Positions 11,526 to 19,674 of a DNA stretch of 64,000 bases are shown here, piece by piece. The notes under the pieces were generated by a model. It had not been told where the DNA came from and searched no databases. It saw only the letters and a program-made list of their open reading frames with translations. Source of the DNA: Pseudomonas sp. (lineage in GTDB: Bacteria > Pseudomonadota > Gammaproteobacteria > Pseudomonadales > Pseudomonadaceae); contig NZ_PEKX01000009.1 of NCBI RefSeq assembly GCF_002796985.1, forward strand, positions 62,001 to 126,000. Reading direction: 5' to 3'. Numbering within the stretch: position 1 is the first letter of the stretch; the number at the start of each line of letters is the position of its first letter. A program made the position numbers and the translations under genes.

Positions 11526-12374
11526 TCATGCCCCGCCGCAATGGCCGAGGCGGAACTGCTTGGGCGTGACGCCGAAGCGCTTGCGGAAGGCGCGGATGAA
11601 GTTGCCGCTCTGCCGGTAGCCGATGCGTTCGGCGATGCGCTCGATGGGCTGGTCGGAGGAGCGCAACCAGAGGCGCGCCAGGCTCAGGTCGTCGCCCTGC
11701 CCGGCCTCCCGCGCGCCGCTCCACTGGCGCTGCAGGCCCTGGTAGAGGAACTCGTTGGCGCCCGCCAGGGATGTCGCCAGCAGCGCAGCCGGTAACGCCA
11801 GGAAGGGCGTGCGGGTGCGACGCCAGGGGACGCCCCACTGCGTCAGCATTTCGCCGCAGCGCTGGCGCGGGCCGATTCCTGTTTCGAGGAATACCTCGTG
11901 GGGCGAACGGCCGATGCGCCGGGCGATATTGCGCACCAGCGTCAGCACCGCCGCGTCCAGGCCAAAGTGGTGCAGTTCCTGGCTGACGGGCTTCAGGGTC
12001 AGCCGAGTGGCAGCGCCTGCAACCTCCAGTCGTACGTCCACGCAATTGGTCACCGCCGGTACATGCTCGCAGAAGGCCGCGAGGCTGGCGCCCAGGTCCG
12101 GCGCCGAGTCCAGCAGGATGTTCAGGCCCTGCAGACAGTGGGTCGCCATGCCGTGGACCAGCTCGCAGCCGAACTGCGGGTTGCCGCTCGCGCGTTCGCA
12201 CTCCCGCCACAGCCGCTCCACCTGCTCGGCCGGAATGCGTGCTCGATGGTCTTGCAGTTGTATGTCGGTGATCCCGGCGCGCGCCCGCAGCTCCACCGCA
12301 CTGAGCCCGAGGCGGGCCGCGTGCAGCAGGATGGTGCTGGCGAAGGCGCTTGAAGTGAACAGCAGAGGCGACAT
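11526..12374 (-). CDS. AraC-family transcriptional regulator
   Basis: This 282-residue regulator has an N-terminal arabinose-binding-domain-of-AraC type region (about 20-190) and a C-terminal double helix-turn-helix. Its second motif is visible as ERIGYRQSGNFIRAFRKRFGVTPKQFR near the end. It is transcribed in the same direction as the DUF1302/DUF1329 pair and ends 84 bases upstream of it, so it probably controls that pair. It diverges from a LysR gene across a 93-base spacer. No recognisable ribosome site precedes ATG 12374; the N-terminus nevertheless fits the family. Confidence 0.88.
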   Translation of the reverse strand: MSPLLFTSSAFASTILLHAARLGLSAVELRARAGITDIQLQDHRARIPAEQVERLWRECERASGNPQFGCELVHGMATHCLQGLNILLDSAPDLGASLAAFCEHVPAVTNCVDVRLEVAGAATRLTLKPVSQELHHFGLDAAVLTLVRNIARRIGRSPHEVFLETGIGPRQRCGEMLTQWGVPWRRTRTPFLALPAALLATSLAGANEFLYQGLQRQWSGAREAGQGDDLSLARLWLRSSDQPIERIAERIGYRQSGNFIRAFRKRFGVTPKQFRLGHCGGA

Positions 12375-12467
12375 GGCGAATGACCGGGGCAGTGAGCGGT
12401 TTACTAGATCAGCTCGCTCTGCTATCCATCAAATTCATTCGACTCAACACTTCAATGCGCAGGATGC

Positions 12468-13397
12468 ATGATGGAACTCCGACAGCTCCGCCACCTGGCC
12501 GCCCTCGCCGACTTCCAGAACTTCCAGCGCGCCGCCGATGCCATCGGCCTCAGCCAGTCGGCGCTGAGCCGCAGCATCCAGACCCTGGAGCGTGACCTGG
12601 ACTGCGAACTGGTGGATCGCCAGAGCCGCGAATTCCGCCTCACCGGCCAGGGTCAGTTGGCGCTGCAACATGCCCGCCGTTTGCTTGCCGGCAGCCGCTC
12701 GCTGCGCAACGAACTGGAGCAGTACAACGGCCTGAATGCCGGCGAGCTGCGCTTCGGCTGCGGGCCCTACCCGGCCCAACTGCTGGTGCCGGAGGCGATG
12801 GCGGATTTCATCCGCGCGCACCCGGCCATCGATGTCGGTTTCCTCATGGGCGATTGGGAACAGATGGCCCAATTGCTCAAGGAGGAGCAGGTGGAGTTCT
12901 TCGTCGGTGACGCCCGCGAGTTTGCCGGCGATCCGGAATATCAGGTGCGCTGGATGGGCCTGCGTCCGGGGCGCTTTTTCTGCCGCGTCGGCCACCCGCT
13001 GGCGGCGCGTGAGTCGTTGAAACTGGGCGAGTTGCTCGACTACCCGCGCGTGGGGACGCGAATTCCGCCGCCGCTGCGCAAGGTGCTGGCCGAGGTCATC
13101 GGCGAGCGCGACTTCCACATGAACGTCGAGTGCGCACAGTTCGCCGCCATCCTGCACATCGTCGCGCGCTCCGACGCGGTCGGGCTGGCGGCGGTGGAGG
13201 CATTGCATGCGCCGGTGCAGCGCGGCGAAGTCGCCTTGCTGCATATCAGCGATGTCCCCCAGGACCGCCCCGAACTGCGCCTGCACTACGGCATCGTCAG
13301 CCGGGCGGGCTTTGGCCTGTCGCCCGCGGCGCAGGCCATGATCGAGGCGATTCTGGCGGCGGACGAACGCTTGCCGCGTCAGGCTCATGCGGGATGA
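12468..13397 (+). CDS. LysR-family transcriptional regulator
   Basis: This 309-residue regulator has a typical LysR N-terminal helix-turn-helix: MELRQLRHLAALADF followed by ADAIGLSQSALSRSIQTLER. A periplasmic-binding-protein-like effector domain fills residues 90-295. Two adjacent ATG codons (12468, 12471) can serve as start; the protein differs by one residue. It is divergent from the AraC gene; no adjacent structural gene lies on its own strand, so its target is unclear. The AraC/DUF1302 side is the nearest candidate because LysR proteins often act on divergent promoters. Confidence 0.88.
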   Translation: MMELRQLRHLAALADFQNFQRAADAIGLSQSALSRSIQTLERDLDCELVDRQSREFRLTGQGQLALQHARRLLAGSRSLRNELEQYNGLNAGELRFGCGPYPAQLLVPEAMADFIRAHPAIDVGFLMGDWEQMAQLLKEEQVEFFVGDAREFAGDPEYQVRWMGLRPGRFFCRVGHPLAARESLKLGELLDYPRVGTRIPPPLRKVLAEVIGERDFHMNVECAQFAAILHIVARSDAVGLAAVEALHAPVQRGEVALLHISDVPQDRPELRLHYGIVSRAGFGLSPAAQAMIEAILAADERLPRQAHAG

Positions 13398-13410
13398 TCG
13401 AGGGCTTTGC

Positions 13411-13483
13411 GTAGGAGCGATCTCTGTCCGCGATAGGTCCGCATCGCGCCGGAAGCCAATCGCGGACAGAGTCCGCTACCTAC
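13411..13483. repeat. Variant REP doublet
   Basis: GTAGGAGCGATCTCTGTCCGC at the left and an inverted GCGGACAGAGTCCGCTACCTAC at the right flank a short spacer. The ends resemble REP but the stem carries TCTGTCCGCGAT instead of the GCTTGCTCGCGAAC core, so it belongs to a second REP subfamily. Confidence 0.75.
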
Positions 13484-13507
13484 CTGAAGTTCCGTGCCTG
13501 TGCTTCC

Positions 13508-13636
13508 CCCCTCACCCCAGCCCTCTCCCTCAGGGAGAGGGAGCCGATTGTGCCGGCTGACGCCATGGTTTCATTCTGCACCGAACTATCCCCTCTCCCT
13601 TCGGAGCGGGGCGCGCAGCCAGGGCTAGGGTGAGGG
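13508..13636. repeat. Full-length CCCTCACCCC inverted repeat element
   Basis: The left end reads CCCTCACCCCAGCCCTCTCC and the right end is an inverted GGCTAGGGTGAGGG, with internal GAGAGGG/CCCTCTCCC pairing. Partial copies at 3085-3140 and 8092-8122 share the termini. It occupies the spacer between two convergent LysR genes and could form a long RNA hairpin. No coding potential was found. Confidence 0.75.
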
Positions 13637-13676
13637 CAAGCCCTGGCACGGATTATTCAGAGAAAGACAGTTGCTC

Positions 13677-14621
13677 CTACGCTCCTTGACGCTGAGGATG
13701 CGGCAGCGCCTGCAGGCCGGCAAAGGCCCGCTGCACCTGCTGGATCGCCTGCTCCATGGCCTGCTCGAAACGGTAGCGACTCTCCACGTACAGGCACAGT
13801 TCGATGCCTACCGGCTGCTCCAGCGGCAGCGGGCTCTGGCGCAGGCCGAGCAACTGCGCGACGCGGCTCGGCAGGGTCAGGCCATAGGGCCGCTGGTCAG
13901 CGATCAGGCGTGCCGCCAGGGCGCTCTGCAAGGTCAGGGCGATGTGCCGGCGCTGGCCGCGCAGGCCCAGCTCCAGGTCGATCGGCGCCAGCCCATCGCG
14001 GCGCTGGGACACCTGGATCTGCGGCACTTTCAGGTACTCCTGTAGCGTACGCGGCGGCTGCGTCAGCGCTTCGCCATGGGCGAACACGTACTGGTCGACC
14101 AGCAGTGGCAACTTGCGCAGGCCGCTCTGCTGCGACAGCGGCTGGTCGATGTCGATCAGCAGGTCGAGCTTGCCGCCCGTGAGTTCCTGCAGGGCCTCGC
14201 GGCGCCGGCTCTGGTAGAAGCGCGGCTGCCAGTCGAAAGCCGGGCTCTCCAGCAGCGCTCCCAGCAGGGTCGGCTGGAAGGCTTCCGGGCAGCTGATGCG
14301 CAGGCTGCGTGCCGCTGGGGTCGCATGGGCGGCGGGTGTGTGGCGGAGAGCTTCGCGCAGACTGTCCAGTGCCTCGCGAACCGATCCGGAAAGCCGGTGC
14401 GCCACCAGGGTCGGCGCCACGCCCTGATGGGTCTTGATGAACAGCGGGTCGTCGCACAACTGGCGCAGGCGGCGCAGGGCATTGCTCATCGCCGGCTGGG
14501 TCAGGCTCATCACCTCGGCGGCGCGGGTGATGCTGCGCTGGTGGTAGATGGCGTCGAAGGCCAGCAGCAGGTTCAGGTCCAGTTGGCGAAGATCGAGCAT
14601 GGCGGGCACCGCGGTGTGCAT
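13677..14621 (-). CDS. LysR-family transcriptional regulator (NodD-like subgroup)
   Basis: This 314-residue regulator has the N-terminal pattern LDLRQLDLNLLLAFDAIYHQRSITRAAEVMSLTQPAMS, split between the dimer helix and the winged helix, as in NodD/NahR-like LysR proteins. The effector domain fills the remainder. Starts at ATG 14621 and ATG 14600 are both possible; neither has a strong ribosome site, and the shorter form begins closer to the family norm. It is divergent from the epoxide-hydrolase-like gene across about 180 bases and is a likely regulator of it. Confidence 0.87.
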   Translation of the reverse strand: MHTAVPAMLDLRQLDLNLLLAFDAIYHQRSITRAAEVMSLTQPAMSNALRRLRQLCDDPLFIKTHQGVAPTLVAHRLSGSVREALDSLREALRHTPAAHATPAARSLRISCPEAFQPTLLGALLESPAFDWQPRFYQSRRREALQELTGGKLDLLIDIDQPLSQQSGLRKLPLLVDQYVFAHGEALTQPPRTLQEYLKVPQIQVSQRRDGLAPIDLELGLRGQRRHIALTLQSALAARLIADQRPYGLTLPSRVAQLLGLRQSPLPLEQPVGIELCLYVESRYRFEQAMEQAIQQVQRAFAGLQALPHPQRQGA

Positions 14622-14802
14622 TGAATCGAGCGGCGCATGCTAGTGAGCGCCCTGCCCCGCACCGCCAGCCGCACAGGACAATTTCCGATCACCCGGCCGC
14701 TGGGTCGACGGCCGTGGTGGCGGCATTCGCCCGGTGAATTCGCTTCGGCGCAGGCCGCCGGGCTTGGCATAGTGGGCTTCACCACTCGCGGGAGGGCACG
14801 GC

Positions 14803-15753
14803 ATGAACGAGTTCACACACCAGCTGCTGGCGGTCAACGGCATCCAGCTCAGCGTCTACGGCTGCGGCCCGGAGCACGGCAAGCCGGTGTGGCTGCTGCA
14901 TGGTTTTCCCGAATGCTGGCATTCCTGGCAACACCAGATGCGTGCCCTCGCCGCTGCCGGCTACCGCGTGTTCGCCCCGGAGATGCGCGGCTATGGCCAG
15001 ACCAGCGCGCCCGACGCGGTGGACGCCTACGACGTGCTGACCCTCTGCGCGGACATCCAGGGCGCGATGGACGCCCTCGGTCACCAGCGCGTGGCCATGG
15101 TCGGCCACGACTGGGGCGCGCCGGTGGCCTGGCACCTGGCGCTGCTGGAGCCGCAGCGCGTGGAGGTGCTGACGACGCTGTCGGTGCCTTTCGCCGGCCG
15201 CGCCAAGCGCCCGCCGGTGGACATCATGCGCGAGGTGTTCGCCGGCAAGTTCTTCTACATCCTCTACTTCCAGCAGCCCGGCCGCGCCGAGGCGGAGCTG
15301 GACGCGGACATCGCCCTCAGCCTGCGTCACTTCCTCGGTGACAACGTGCGCCTGGCACCGGAACAGTCGCCCGAAGGCCGTCTGTTCGACGGCCTGCCCC
15401 CGCCGCCGGAGCACCCGGCCTGGTGCAGCGCGGAAGATTTCCAGCATTACGTGCGGACCTTCGAGGGGCGCGGCTTCCATGGTGCGCTGAACTGGTACCG
15501 CAACTTCGAGCGCAGCTGGCAGCGCAGCGAACCGCTGGCCGGGCGCAAGGTCGAGCAGCCGACGCTGTTCCTGATCGGCGATCGCGACCCGGTCGGGCGC
15601 TTCGAGGCCTACACCGTGCAACGCATGCCCGAGCATGTGCCGAAGCTGGAGCAGCATGTGCTGGAGAACTGCGGGCACTGGATCCAGAGCCAGCAGCCGC
15701 TGCAGGTCAACGCGCTGCTGCTGGACTTCCTCGGCCGCCACTACGCGGCCTGA
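14803..15753 (+). CDS. Alpha/beta hydrolase, epoxide-hydrolase-like
   Basis: This 316-residue cytosolic hydrolase carries the epoxide-hydrolase/haloalkane-dehalogenase signatures. The oxyanion motif HGFPECW is at 33-39, the nucleophile elbow GHDWGAP is at 101-107 with aspartate 103, and the acid loop contains IGDRDPVG. The catalytic histidine is in ENCGHWIQ. An aspartate nucleophile indicates an alkyl-enzyme ester mechanism rather than a serine esterase. GGAGGG precedes ATG 14803. The gene sits between a divergent LysR and a downstream AraC regulator. The natural substrate is unknown; fluoroacetate/haloacid dehalogenase-like activity is a less likely alternative. Confidence 0.85.
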   Translation: MNEFTHQLLAVNGIQLSVYGCGPEHGKPVWLLHGFPECWHSWQHQMRALAAAGYRVFAPEMRGYGQTSAPDAVDAYDVLTLCADIQGAMDALGHQRVAMVGHDWGAPVAWHLALLEPQRVEVLTTLSVPFAGRAKRPPVDIMREVFAGKFFYILYFQQPGRAEAELDADIALSLRHFLGDNVRLAPEQSPEGRLFDGLPPPPEHPAWCSAEDFQHYVRTFEGRGFHGALNWYRNFERSWQRSEPLAGRKVEQPTLFLIGDRDPVGRFEAYTVQRMPEHVPKLEQHVLENCGHWIQSQQPLQVNALLLDFLGRHYAA

Positions 15754-15828
15754 AGCGGCCGTCGGCTTGTCGCTGGCGGGCGCAATGCGTAAGGTCGGGC
15801 GGCCAGCTTTGCCGAGCCGCCGCGCGCC

Positions 15829-16857
15829 ATGAGTTCACGCCCCGCCGACCCATCCAACGCCTTCTACGCGCCGACCCTGTTGCCGGCGCTCGAGGAGCTG
15901 TTGTCGCGCGGTATCCCTGCTGCGCAGCTGGAAGCCGGTTTCCGCCGCACGCTGCTGGAGCTGCGCACGCCGCTGGTGCGGGTGCCGCTGTTCCTCTCGC
16001 GGCGCTTCTGGGACCTGGCCGAGCAAGCCAGCGGCGAAGCGGCCATCGGCCTGCTGGCGGGCAAACGCTTCGCCTCGACCCTGACCAATGGCCTGACCTA
16101 CCTGTTCGACGTGGCGCCGACACTGGAATCGGCCTGTACCTACTTCTGCGCCTACTTCCCCTACTTCAACGGCTCGCTGCGTGCGCAGCTGCGCGAGGTG
16201 GACGGCCAGGTGGCGCTGGTGCTCAGCGAGCAGGGAGCCCTGCTTTCCGGGCGGCAGAGCCGCGAGTACACGGTGGTGGGTATCTGCAGCCTGCTGCGGC
16301 GCAAGCTGCTGGCCAGCGGCATCGGCCAGGACCCGTTGCTGCGTATCGAACTGCCCGGCGACGAGCCGAGCAACCCGCAGGCTTACGAGCAGACGCTGCG
16401 TGCGCCGTTGAGCTGGCGCGCCAGTGATGTGGTGCTGCACCTGGCACCGGAGCTGTTCCGCCACCCGCTGTCGCCGGCCAATGCGGAGCTGGAGGGGATG
16501 CTGGTGGGGCTGCTGGATCAGGCACGCGAGCAGACTCGGAGCACCCTGCTGGACGAGGCCGCCGATTACATCGCCCGCGAGTTGCCCCAGGGCGCGAGCT
16601 TCCAGTCCTTCTGCGAGAGGCGCCACCTGACCGAACGCACCGCCGCGCGCCGTTTGCTCAGCCAGGGCTGGCGCTACAGCGAGCTGCTCGACGAACAGCG
16701 CCGCTACCGGGCGCTGGACCTGCTGGAGGAGTCGACGCTGTCGCTGGCGGAGATCACCGACCAGCTCGGCTACGGTGACCTGCAGAGCTTCTCCCGTGCC
16801 TTCGGCCGTTGGTGTGGCACCAGTCCGGGCGCATGGCGCGAGAGCCTGCCGCGCTGA
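15829..16857 (+). CDS. AraC-family transcriptional regulator
   Basis: This 342-residue protein combines an N-terminal arabinose-binding-type sensor domain (about 20-210) with a C-terminal AraC helix-turn-helix pair. The second helix-turn-helix is visible in DQLGYGDLQSFSRAFGRWCGTSPGAWR. It lies 75 bases downstream of the hydrolase gene on the same strand, so it may be co-transcribed and autoregulatory. It ends 2 bases from the convergent acetyltransferase gene. The ligand is unknown. Confidence 0.87.
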   Translation: MSSRPADPSNAFYAPTLLPALEELLSRGIPAAQLEAGFRRTLLELRTPLVRVPLFLSRRFWDLAEQASGEAAIGLLAGKRFASTLTNGLTYLFDVAPTLESACTYFCAYFPYFNGSLRAQLREVDGQVALVLSEQGALLSGRQSREYTVVGICSLLRRKLLASGIGQDPLLRIELPGDEPSNPQAYEQTLRAPLSWRASDVVLHLAPELFRHPLSPANAELEGMLVGLLDQAREQTRSTLLDEAADYIARELPQGASFQSFCERRHLTERTAARRLLSQGWRYSELLDEQRRYRALDLLEESTLSLAEITDQLGYGDLQSFSRAFGRWCGTSPGAWRESLPR

Positions 16858-16859
16858 CG

Positions 16860-17315
16860 TCAGGCGTTGCGGCGCATGCCGATGTGCGGGATGTCGTCTT
16901 CCAGGTAGACCTCGCTCACTGCGGTGAAACCGTAGCGGCCGTAATAGCCCTGCAGGTGCGCCTGCGCCGAGAGATAGATCGGCAGGCCCGGCCAGTGCTG
17001 GGCGATGGCCTGTAGCGCCTGCTCCATCAACTGGTGGCCAAGGCCGGTGCCGCGACCCTGCGGGGCGATCACCACGCGGCCGATCACCACGTCGCCCTCG
17101 TGGCGCTGCGGGTCCAGCAGGCGCAGGTAGCCGATCAGCCGGCCCTCCTCCTCCACCATCAGGTGGCAGGTGTCGCCGAGCAGGTCCAGGCCATCGACTT
17201 CCTGGTAGGGGCATTGCTGCTCCACCACGAAGACTTCGGTGCGCAGTTGCAGGATGGCGTAGAGCTCTTCCTTGGTCAGGTCGCTGTGGTGCTTGCAGGT
17301 CCAGTTCAGGGCCAT
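16860..17315 (-). CDS. elaA: GNAT-family N-acetyltransferase, ElaA type
   Basis: This 151-residue acetyltransferase resembles ElaA. The N-terminus LTKEELYAILQLRTEVFVVEQ followed by CPYQEVDGLD is characteristic, and the acetyl-CoA pyrophosphate loop appears as VIAPQGRGTGLGHQLM. It would transfer an acetyl group from acetyl-CoA to an unidentified amine. It stands alone, convergent with the AraC gene and on the same strand as the LysR gene upstream. Confidence 0.85.
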   Translation of the reverse strand: MALNWTCKHHSDLTKEELYAILQLRTEVFVVEQQCPYQEVDGLDLLGDTCHLMVEEEGRLIGYLRLLDPQRHEGDVVIGRVVIAPQGRGTGLGHQLMEQALQAIAQHWPGLPIYLSAQAHLQGYYGRYGFTAVSEVYLEDDIPHIGMRRNA

Positions 17316-17371
17316 GTCGTGTTCACTCCGATCATCAAGGTGGCGTCTTCAGAGCGGCATGGTAGCGCGCC

Positions 17372-18289
17372 TCACACCGGCGCGTGGAAGCGCAGCGTGG
17401 TCGAGCCGCCGAGATGCCGGCGCAGTGCCTCGATGGCAACTTTCACCTTGGCTGGCTGCGCATCACGGCGCGGGGTCACGGCATAGATGCCGAACGGCGG
17501 CAGCGTCCACTCCGGCAGCAGACGCACCAGCTTGCCCTCGTCCAGCGCCTCACGGACTTCCGGCTCGGGTTGCGCGGAAATGCCCAGACCATCGAGGGTG
17601 AACTGACGCAGGGCGATCATGCTGTTGGCGGCGACGCGCGCCTCCAGCCGCAGCTTGCAGCCCTCCCCGCCCGGCCCGCTGAAGTTCAGGTAGGCCTGGT
17701 GTGCCACGGTATTCAGCGACAGCCAGTCGACGCCCTGCAGTTGCTGCGGATGGTCGATGGCCGGTATCCGCCGCAGATAGGCGGGAGCAGCGCAGACCAC
17801 GTTGTTCCACTCGGCCAGATGTCGCGCCACCAGGCTCGAATCAGAGAGGCTGCCGACGCGGATGGCGAGGTCGATACGCTGTTCGATCAGGTCGATCTGC
17901 TCGTCGTGGAAGAACAGCTGCAGGCGCAGCTGGCGGTGGTTCTCCAGCAGCGGGCGCAGCGCCTCGGTGATCAGCTTGCCGGAGAAGCCCACCGGCGCGG
18001 CCAGGCGCAACTCCCCCACCGGGGCCTCGCGCCATTCGCCCAGGCGCTGCTCGGCCTCCTCGGCGATCGCCAGCATCTGCGCGCAACTGCGGTAGAAGGC
18101 CTCGCCAGCCTCGGTGAGCGTCAGCTTGCGGGTGGTGCGGTGCAGCAGCGTGACCTGAGCGTGGGTTTCCAGCTTGCGGATCTGCTGGCTGACTGCCGAG
18201 GGCGTCATGCCCAGGGCTTCGGCCGCGGCGGCCATGGAGCCGCGAGCGACAACGGTGGCGAACACCGCCATGCCGCGAAGATGGTCCAT
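17372..18289 (-). CDS. LysR-family transcriptional regulator
   Basis: This 305-residue LysR protein has the N-terminal MDHLRGMAVFATVVARGSMA and the helix-turn-helix ALGMTPSAVSQQIRKLE. It belongs to the large CrgA/AaeR-like subgroup that starts this way. It is divergent from the DUF2218 gene across 97 bases. That arrangement makes the DUF2218 gene its probable target, with autorepression in the shared spacer (18290-18386). The inducer is unknown. Confidence 0.88.
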   Translation of the reverse strand: MDHLRGMAVFATVVARGSMAAAAEALGMTPSAVSQQIRKLETHAQVTLLHRTTRKLTLTEAGEAFYRSCAQMLAIAEEAEQRLGEWREAPVGELRLAAPVGFSGKLITEALRPLLENHRQLRLQLFFHDEQIDLIEQRIDLAIRVGSLSDSSLVARHLAEWNNVVCAAPAYLRRIPAIDHPQQLQGVDWLSLNTVAHQAYLNFSGPGGEGCKLRLEARVAANSMIALRQFTLDGLGISAQPEPEVREALDEGKLVRLLPEWTLPPFGIYAVTPRRDAQPAKVKVAIEALRRHLGGSTTLRFHAPV

Positions 18290-18386
18290 TGTGAAGCTCC
18301 GCTAAAGAGTGAAAGGCAAAATAGCGGGTTTTTCCCTTGATTGCCGGCGCCTAGGATGTCATCTCCCAAAATGGAGAAGAGAAAAG

Positions 18387-18674
18387 ATGCCTTTGAGCCG
18401 TGCCACCGTCGCTACCCCCGAAGCCGCGCGCTACCTTAAGCGCCTGTGCAACCACTTCGCCCACAAGCTGCCGGTCGAGCTGACCGAAGAGCGTGGCGTA
18501 CTGACCTTCGATTTCGGCACTTGCCGCCTGCATGCCACCCCGGAAGCGTTGCTGCTGGATGCCGAGTCTGCTGAGGCGGAAGGCCTCGAGCGCCTGCAGA
18601 ACGTGGTGGTCAGCCACCTTGACCGTTTCGCCTGGAAAGAAGGCCAGCTGCCGGTGAACTGGCAAGCCGCCTGA
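18387..18674 (+). CDS. DUF2218 domain protein
   Basis: This 95-residue soluble protein begins MPLSRATVATPEAARYLKRL and matches DUF2218, a small alpha/beta family of unknown function found in many proteobacteria. ATG 18387 is preceded by GGAGAAG, which sets the start; an upstream in-frame start has no such site. It is followed by a strong terminator and forms a single-gene unit opposite a LysR regulator. No catalytic motif was recognised. In other genomes DUF2218 proteins are often near siderophore or iron genes, but nothing here shows that link. Confidence 0.82.
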   Translation: MPLSRATVATPEAARYLKRLCNHFAHKLPVELTEERGVLTFDFGTCRLHATPEALLLDAESAEAEGLERLQNVVVSHLDRFAWKEGQLPVNWQAA

Positions 18675-18702
18675 CAGCGCGGGCGAAAAAGCACCAAAAA
18701 CG

Positions 18703-18730
18703 AAAAAACCCGGCCAAGGCCGGGTTTTTT
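18703..18730 (+). terminator. Rho-independent terminator after the DUF2218 gene
   Basis: A perfect 7-base-pair CCCGGCC/GGCCGGG stem is flanked by six A residues on the left and six T residues on the right. It lies 28 bases past the stop at 18674. Confidence 0.95.
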
Positions 18731-18836
18731 GTTGCCTGGAAAAAGCCAGGCGTAGCTCAGATTTTGTGACTGTATTTTGGCTTTTCGGTCGCAGAACATC
18801 CGTCGAATCAATAATGGTCGACAAATCGACCGCCGA

Positions 18837-18868
18837 ATTAAAAAGCGTTCATTTGTTCGCTTTTTAAT
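18837..18868. terminator. Bidirectional terminator between convergent units
   Basis: ATTAAAAAGCG and CGCTTTTTAAT are exact inverted arms of 11 bases around a 10-base loop. The A/T-rich stem ends suit termination from either side, here the DUF2218 unit and the leftward toxin-antitoxin operon. Confidence 0.75.
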
Positions 18869-18918
18869 CAAACCGTAAAGTCAATAGCTTGAAACATCTT
18901 GTAACCGTGCGGCCACTT

Positions 18919-19200
18919 TTACCCCGAGTTATCCACACGATCGATGCGCAAAATCTGCACAGAACGCCCCTTTACCCGGAAAGCCGCCTGGTACGGCCAG
19001 CGCTCGACCGGCAATTCGCGGACGCCGGGCACTTCGCTGGGCCCGCCACTGCTGCTTTGCTCCAGGTTCGCCAGCGGGCTCACCTGCTCGACGATGTCCT
19101 GGATGGCCCGTAGCGCCTTCTCCGGGCCGATCAGCACGACGTAGTGGTCGTAGATGGCGTCCAGGTCGGCGGCGGCCTTGTGCGTCCACTGCAGGCTCAT
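18919..19200 (-). CDS. ParE/RelE-family toxin
   Basis: This 93-residue toxin has ParE-type features: the N-terminal helix WTHKAAADLDAIYDHY, the segment GVRELPVERWPYQAAFRV, and a C-terminal strand VQILRIDRV. ParE toxins inhibit DNA gyrase; RelE relatives cleave mRNA. The pattern favours ParE, though the target is inferred. ATG 19200 overlaps the antitoxin stop as ATGA, giving coupled translation, so the start four codons further upstream is less likely. Its length is normal and no disruption was seen. Confidence 0.86.
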   Translation of the reverse strand: MSLQWTHKAAADLDAIYDHYVVLIGPEKALRAIQDIVEQVSPLANLEQSSSGGPSEVPGVRELPVERWPYQAAFRVKGRSVQILRIDRVDNSG

Positions 19201-19424
19201 GCCAGGCCCCACTTGGCCTGAATGACGGCGTGCTCCAGCAGATGGCCGGCATCGGCATCCGCGACCCCTTCATCGATGGCCGCCACGTGCCAACTCTGGC
19301 GCTCCAGGTACTGCGCCAGGGCCTGGCGCAGGTGGTACGGCCGGTCCCGGTGGGTGGCGCGGGCCAGTTGGTCCAGCGCCGCCACGAGGGCGTCATCGGC
19401 ACGGAACGAAACAACGGTGGTCAT
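19197..19424 (-). CDS. CopG/ribbon-helix-helix antitoxin
   Basis: This 75-residue protein starts MTTVVSFRADDALVAALDQL, the beta strand plus helix of a ribbon-helix-helix DNA-binding domain. A C-terminal region likely wraps the ParE partner. It is first in the operon and overlaps the toxin by 4 bases. The frame is open 69 bases further upstream, but that extension covers the probable operator. The antitoxin normally represses its own promoter. Confidence 0.85.
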   Translation of the reverse strand: MTTVVSFRADDALVAALDQLARATHRDRPYHLRQALAQYLERQSWHVAAIDEGVADADAGHLLEHAVIQAKWGLA

Positions 19425-19446
19425 TTTTTGAGCAGGCTCGTTTACG

Positions 19447-19480
19447 CTGTATACAGTGTAGACAACGATAACATACGTAT
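19447..19480 (-). promoter_or_regulatory. Probable operator/promoter of the toxin-antitoxin operon
   Basis: The AT-rich spacer upstream of the antitoxin contains two perfect palindromes, CTGTATACAG at 19447-19456 and ATACGTAT at 19473-19480. They lie 23-56 bases before the start codon. Such short palindromes are typical ribbon-helix-helix operator half-site clusters. The assignment is inferred from position. Confidence 0.55.
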
Positions 19481-19674
19481 ACGAATCAAGCACTTGGCGA
19501 GGCGGGGTTTTTTCTCCAGGCAGCCCTGAAAGCCGCTCTGGCGCGGGCCTGGCGGCACTTTCGTGAAGACGAAAGTTGGCTTCCGGTATCGGGGATTTGT
19601 TGTTCGGGGGTGACGCATCAGGCTGGCGGGGCGAAGGCCTGATTCCCCCACAACAACAACAGGAGCCCCCCGCG

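Noticed and set aside
19447..19456. CTGTATACAG considered as a LexA box
   Set aside because: LexA needs CTG-N10-CAG; here only four bases separate the ends. It fits an antitoxin operator better.
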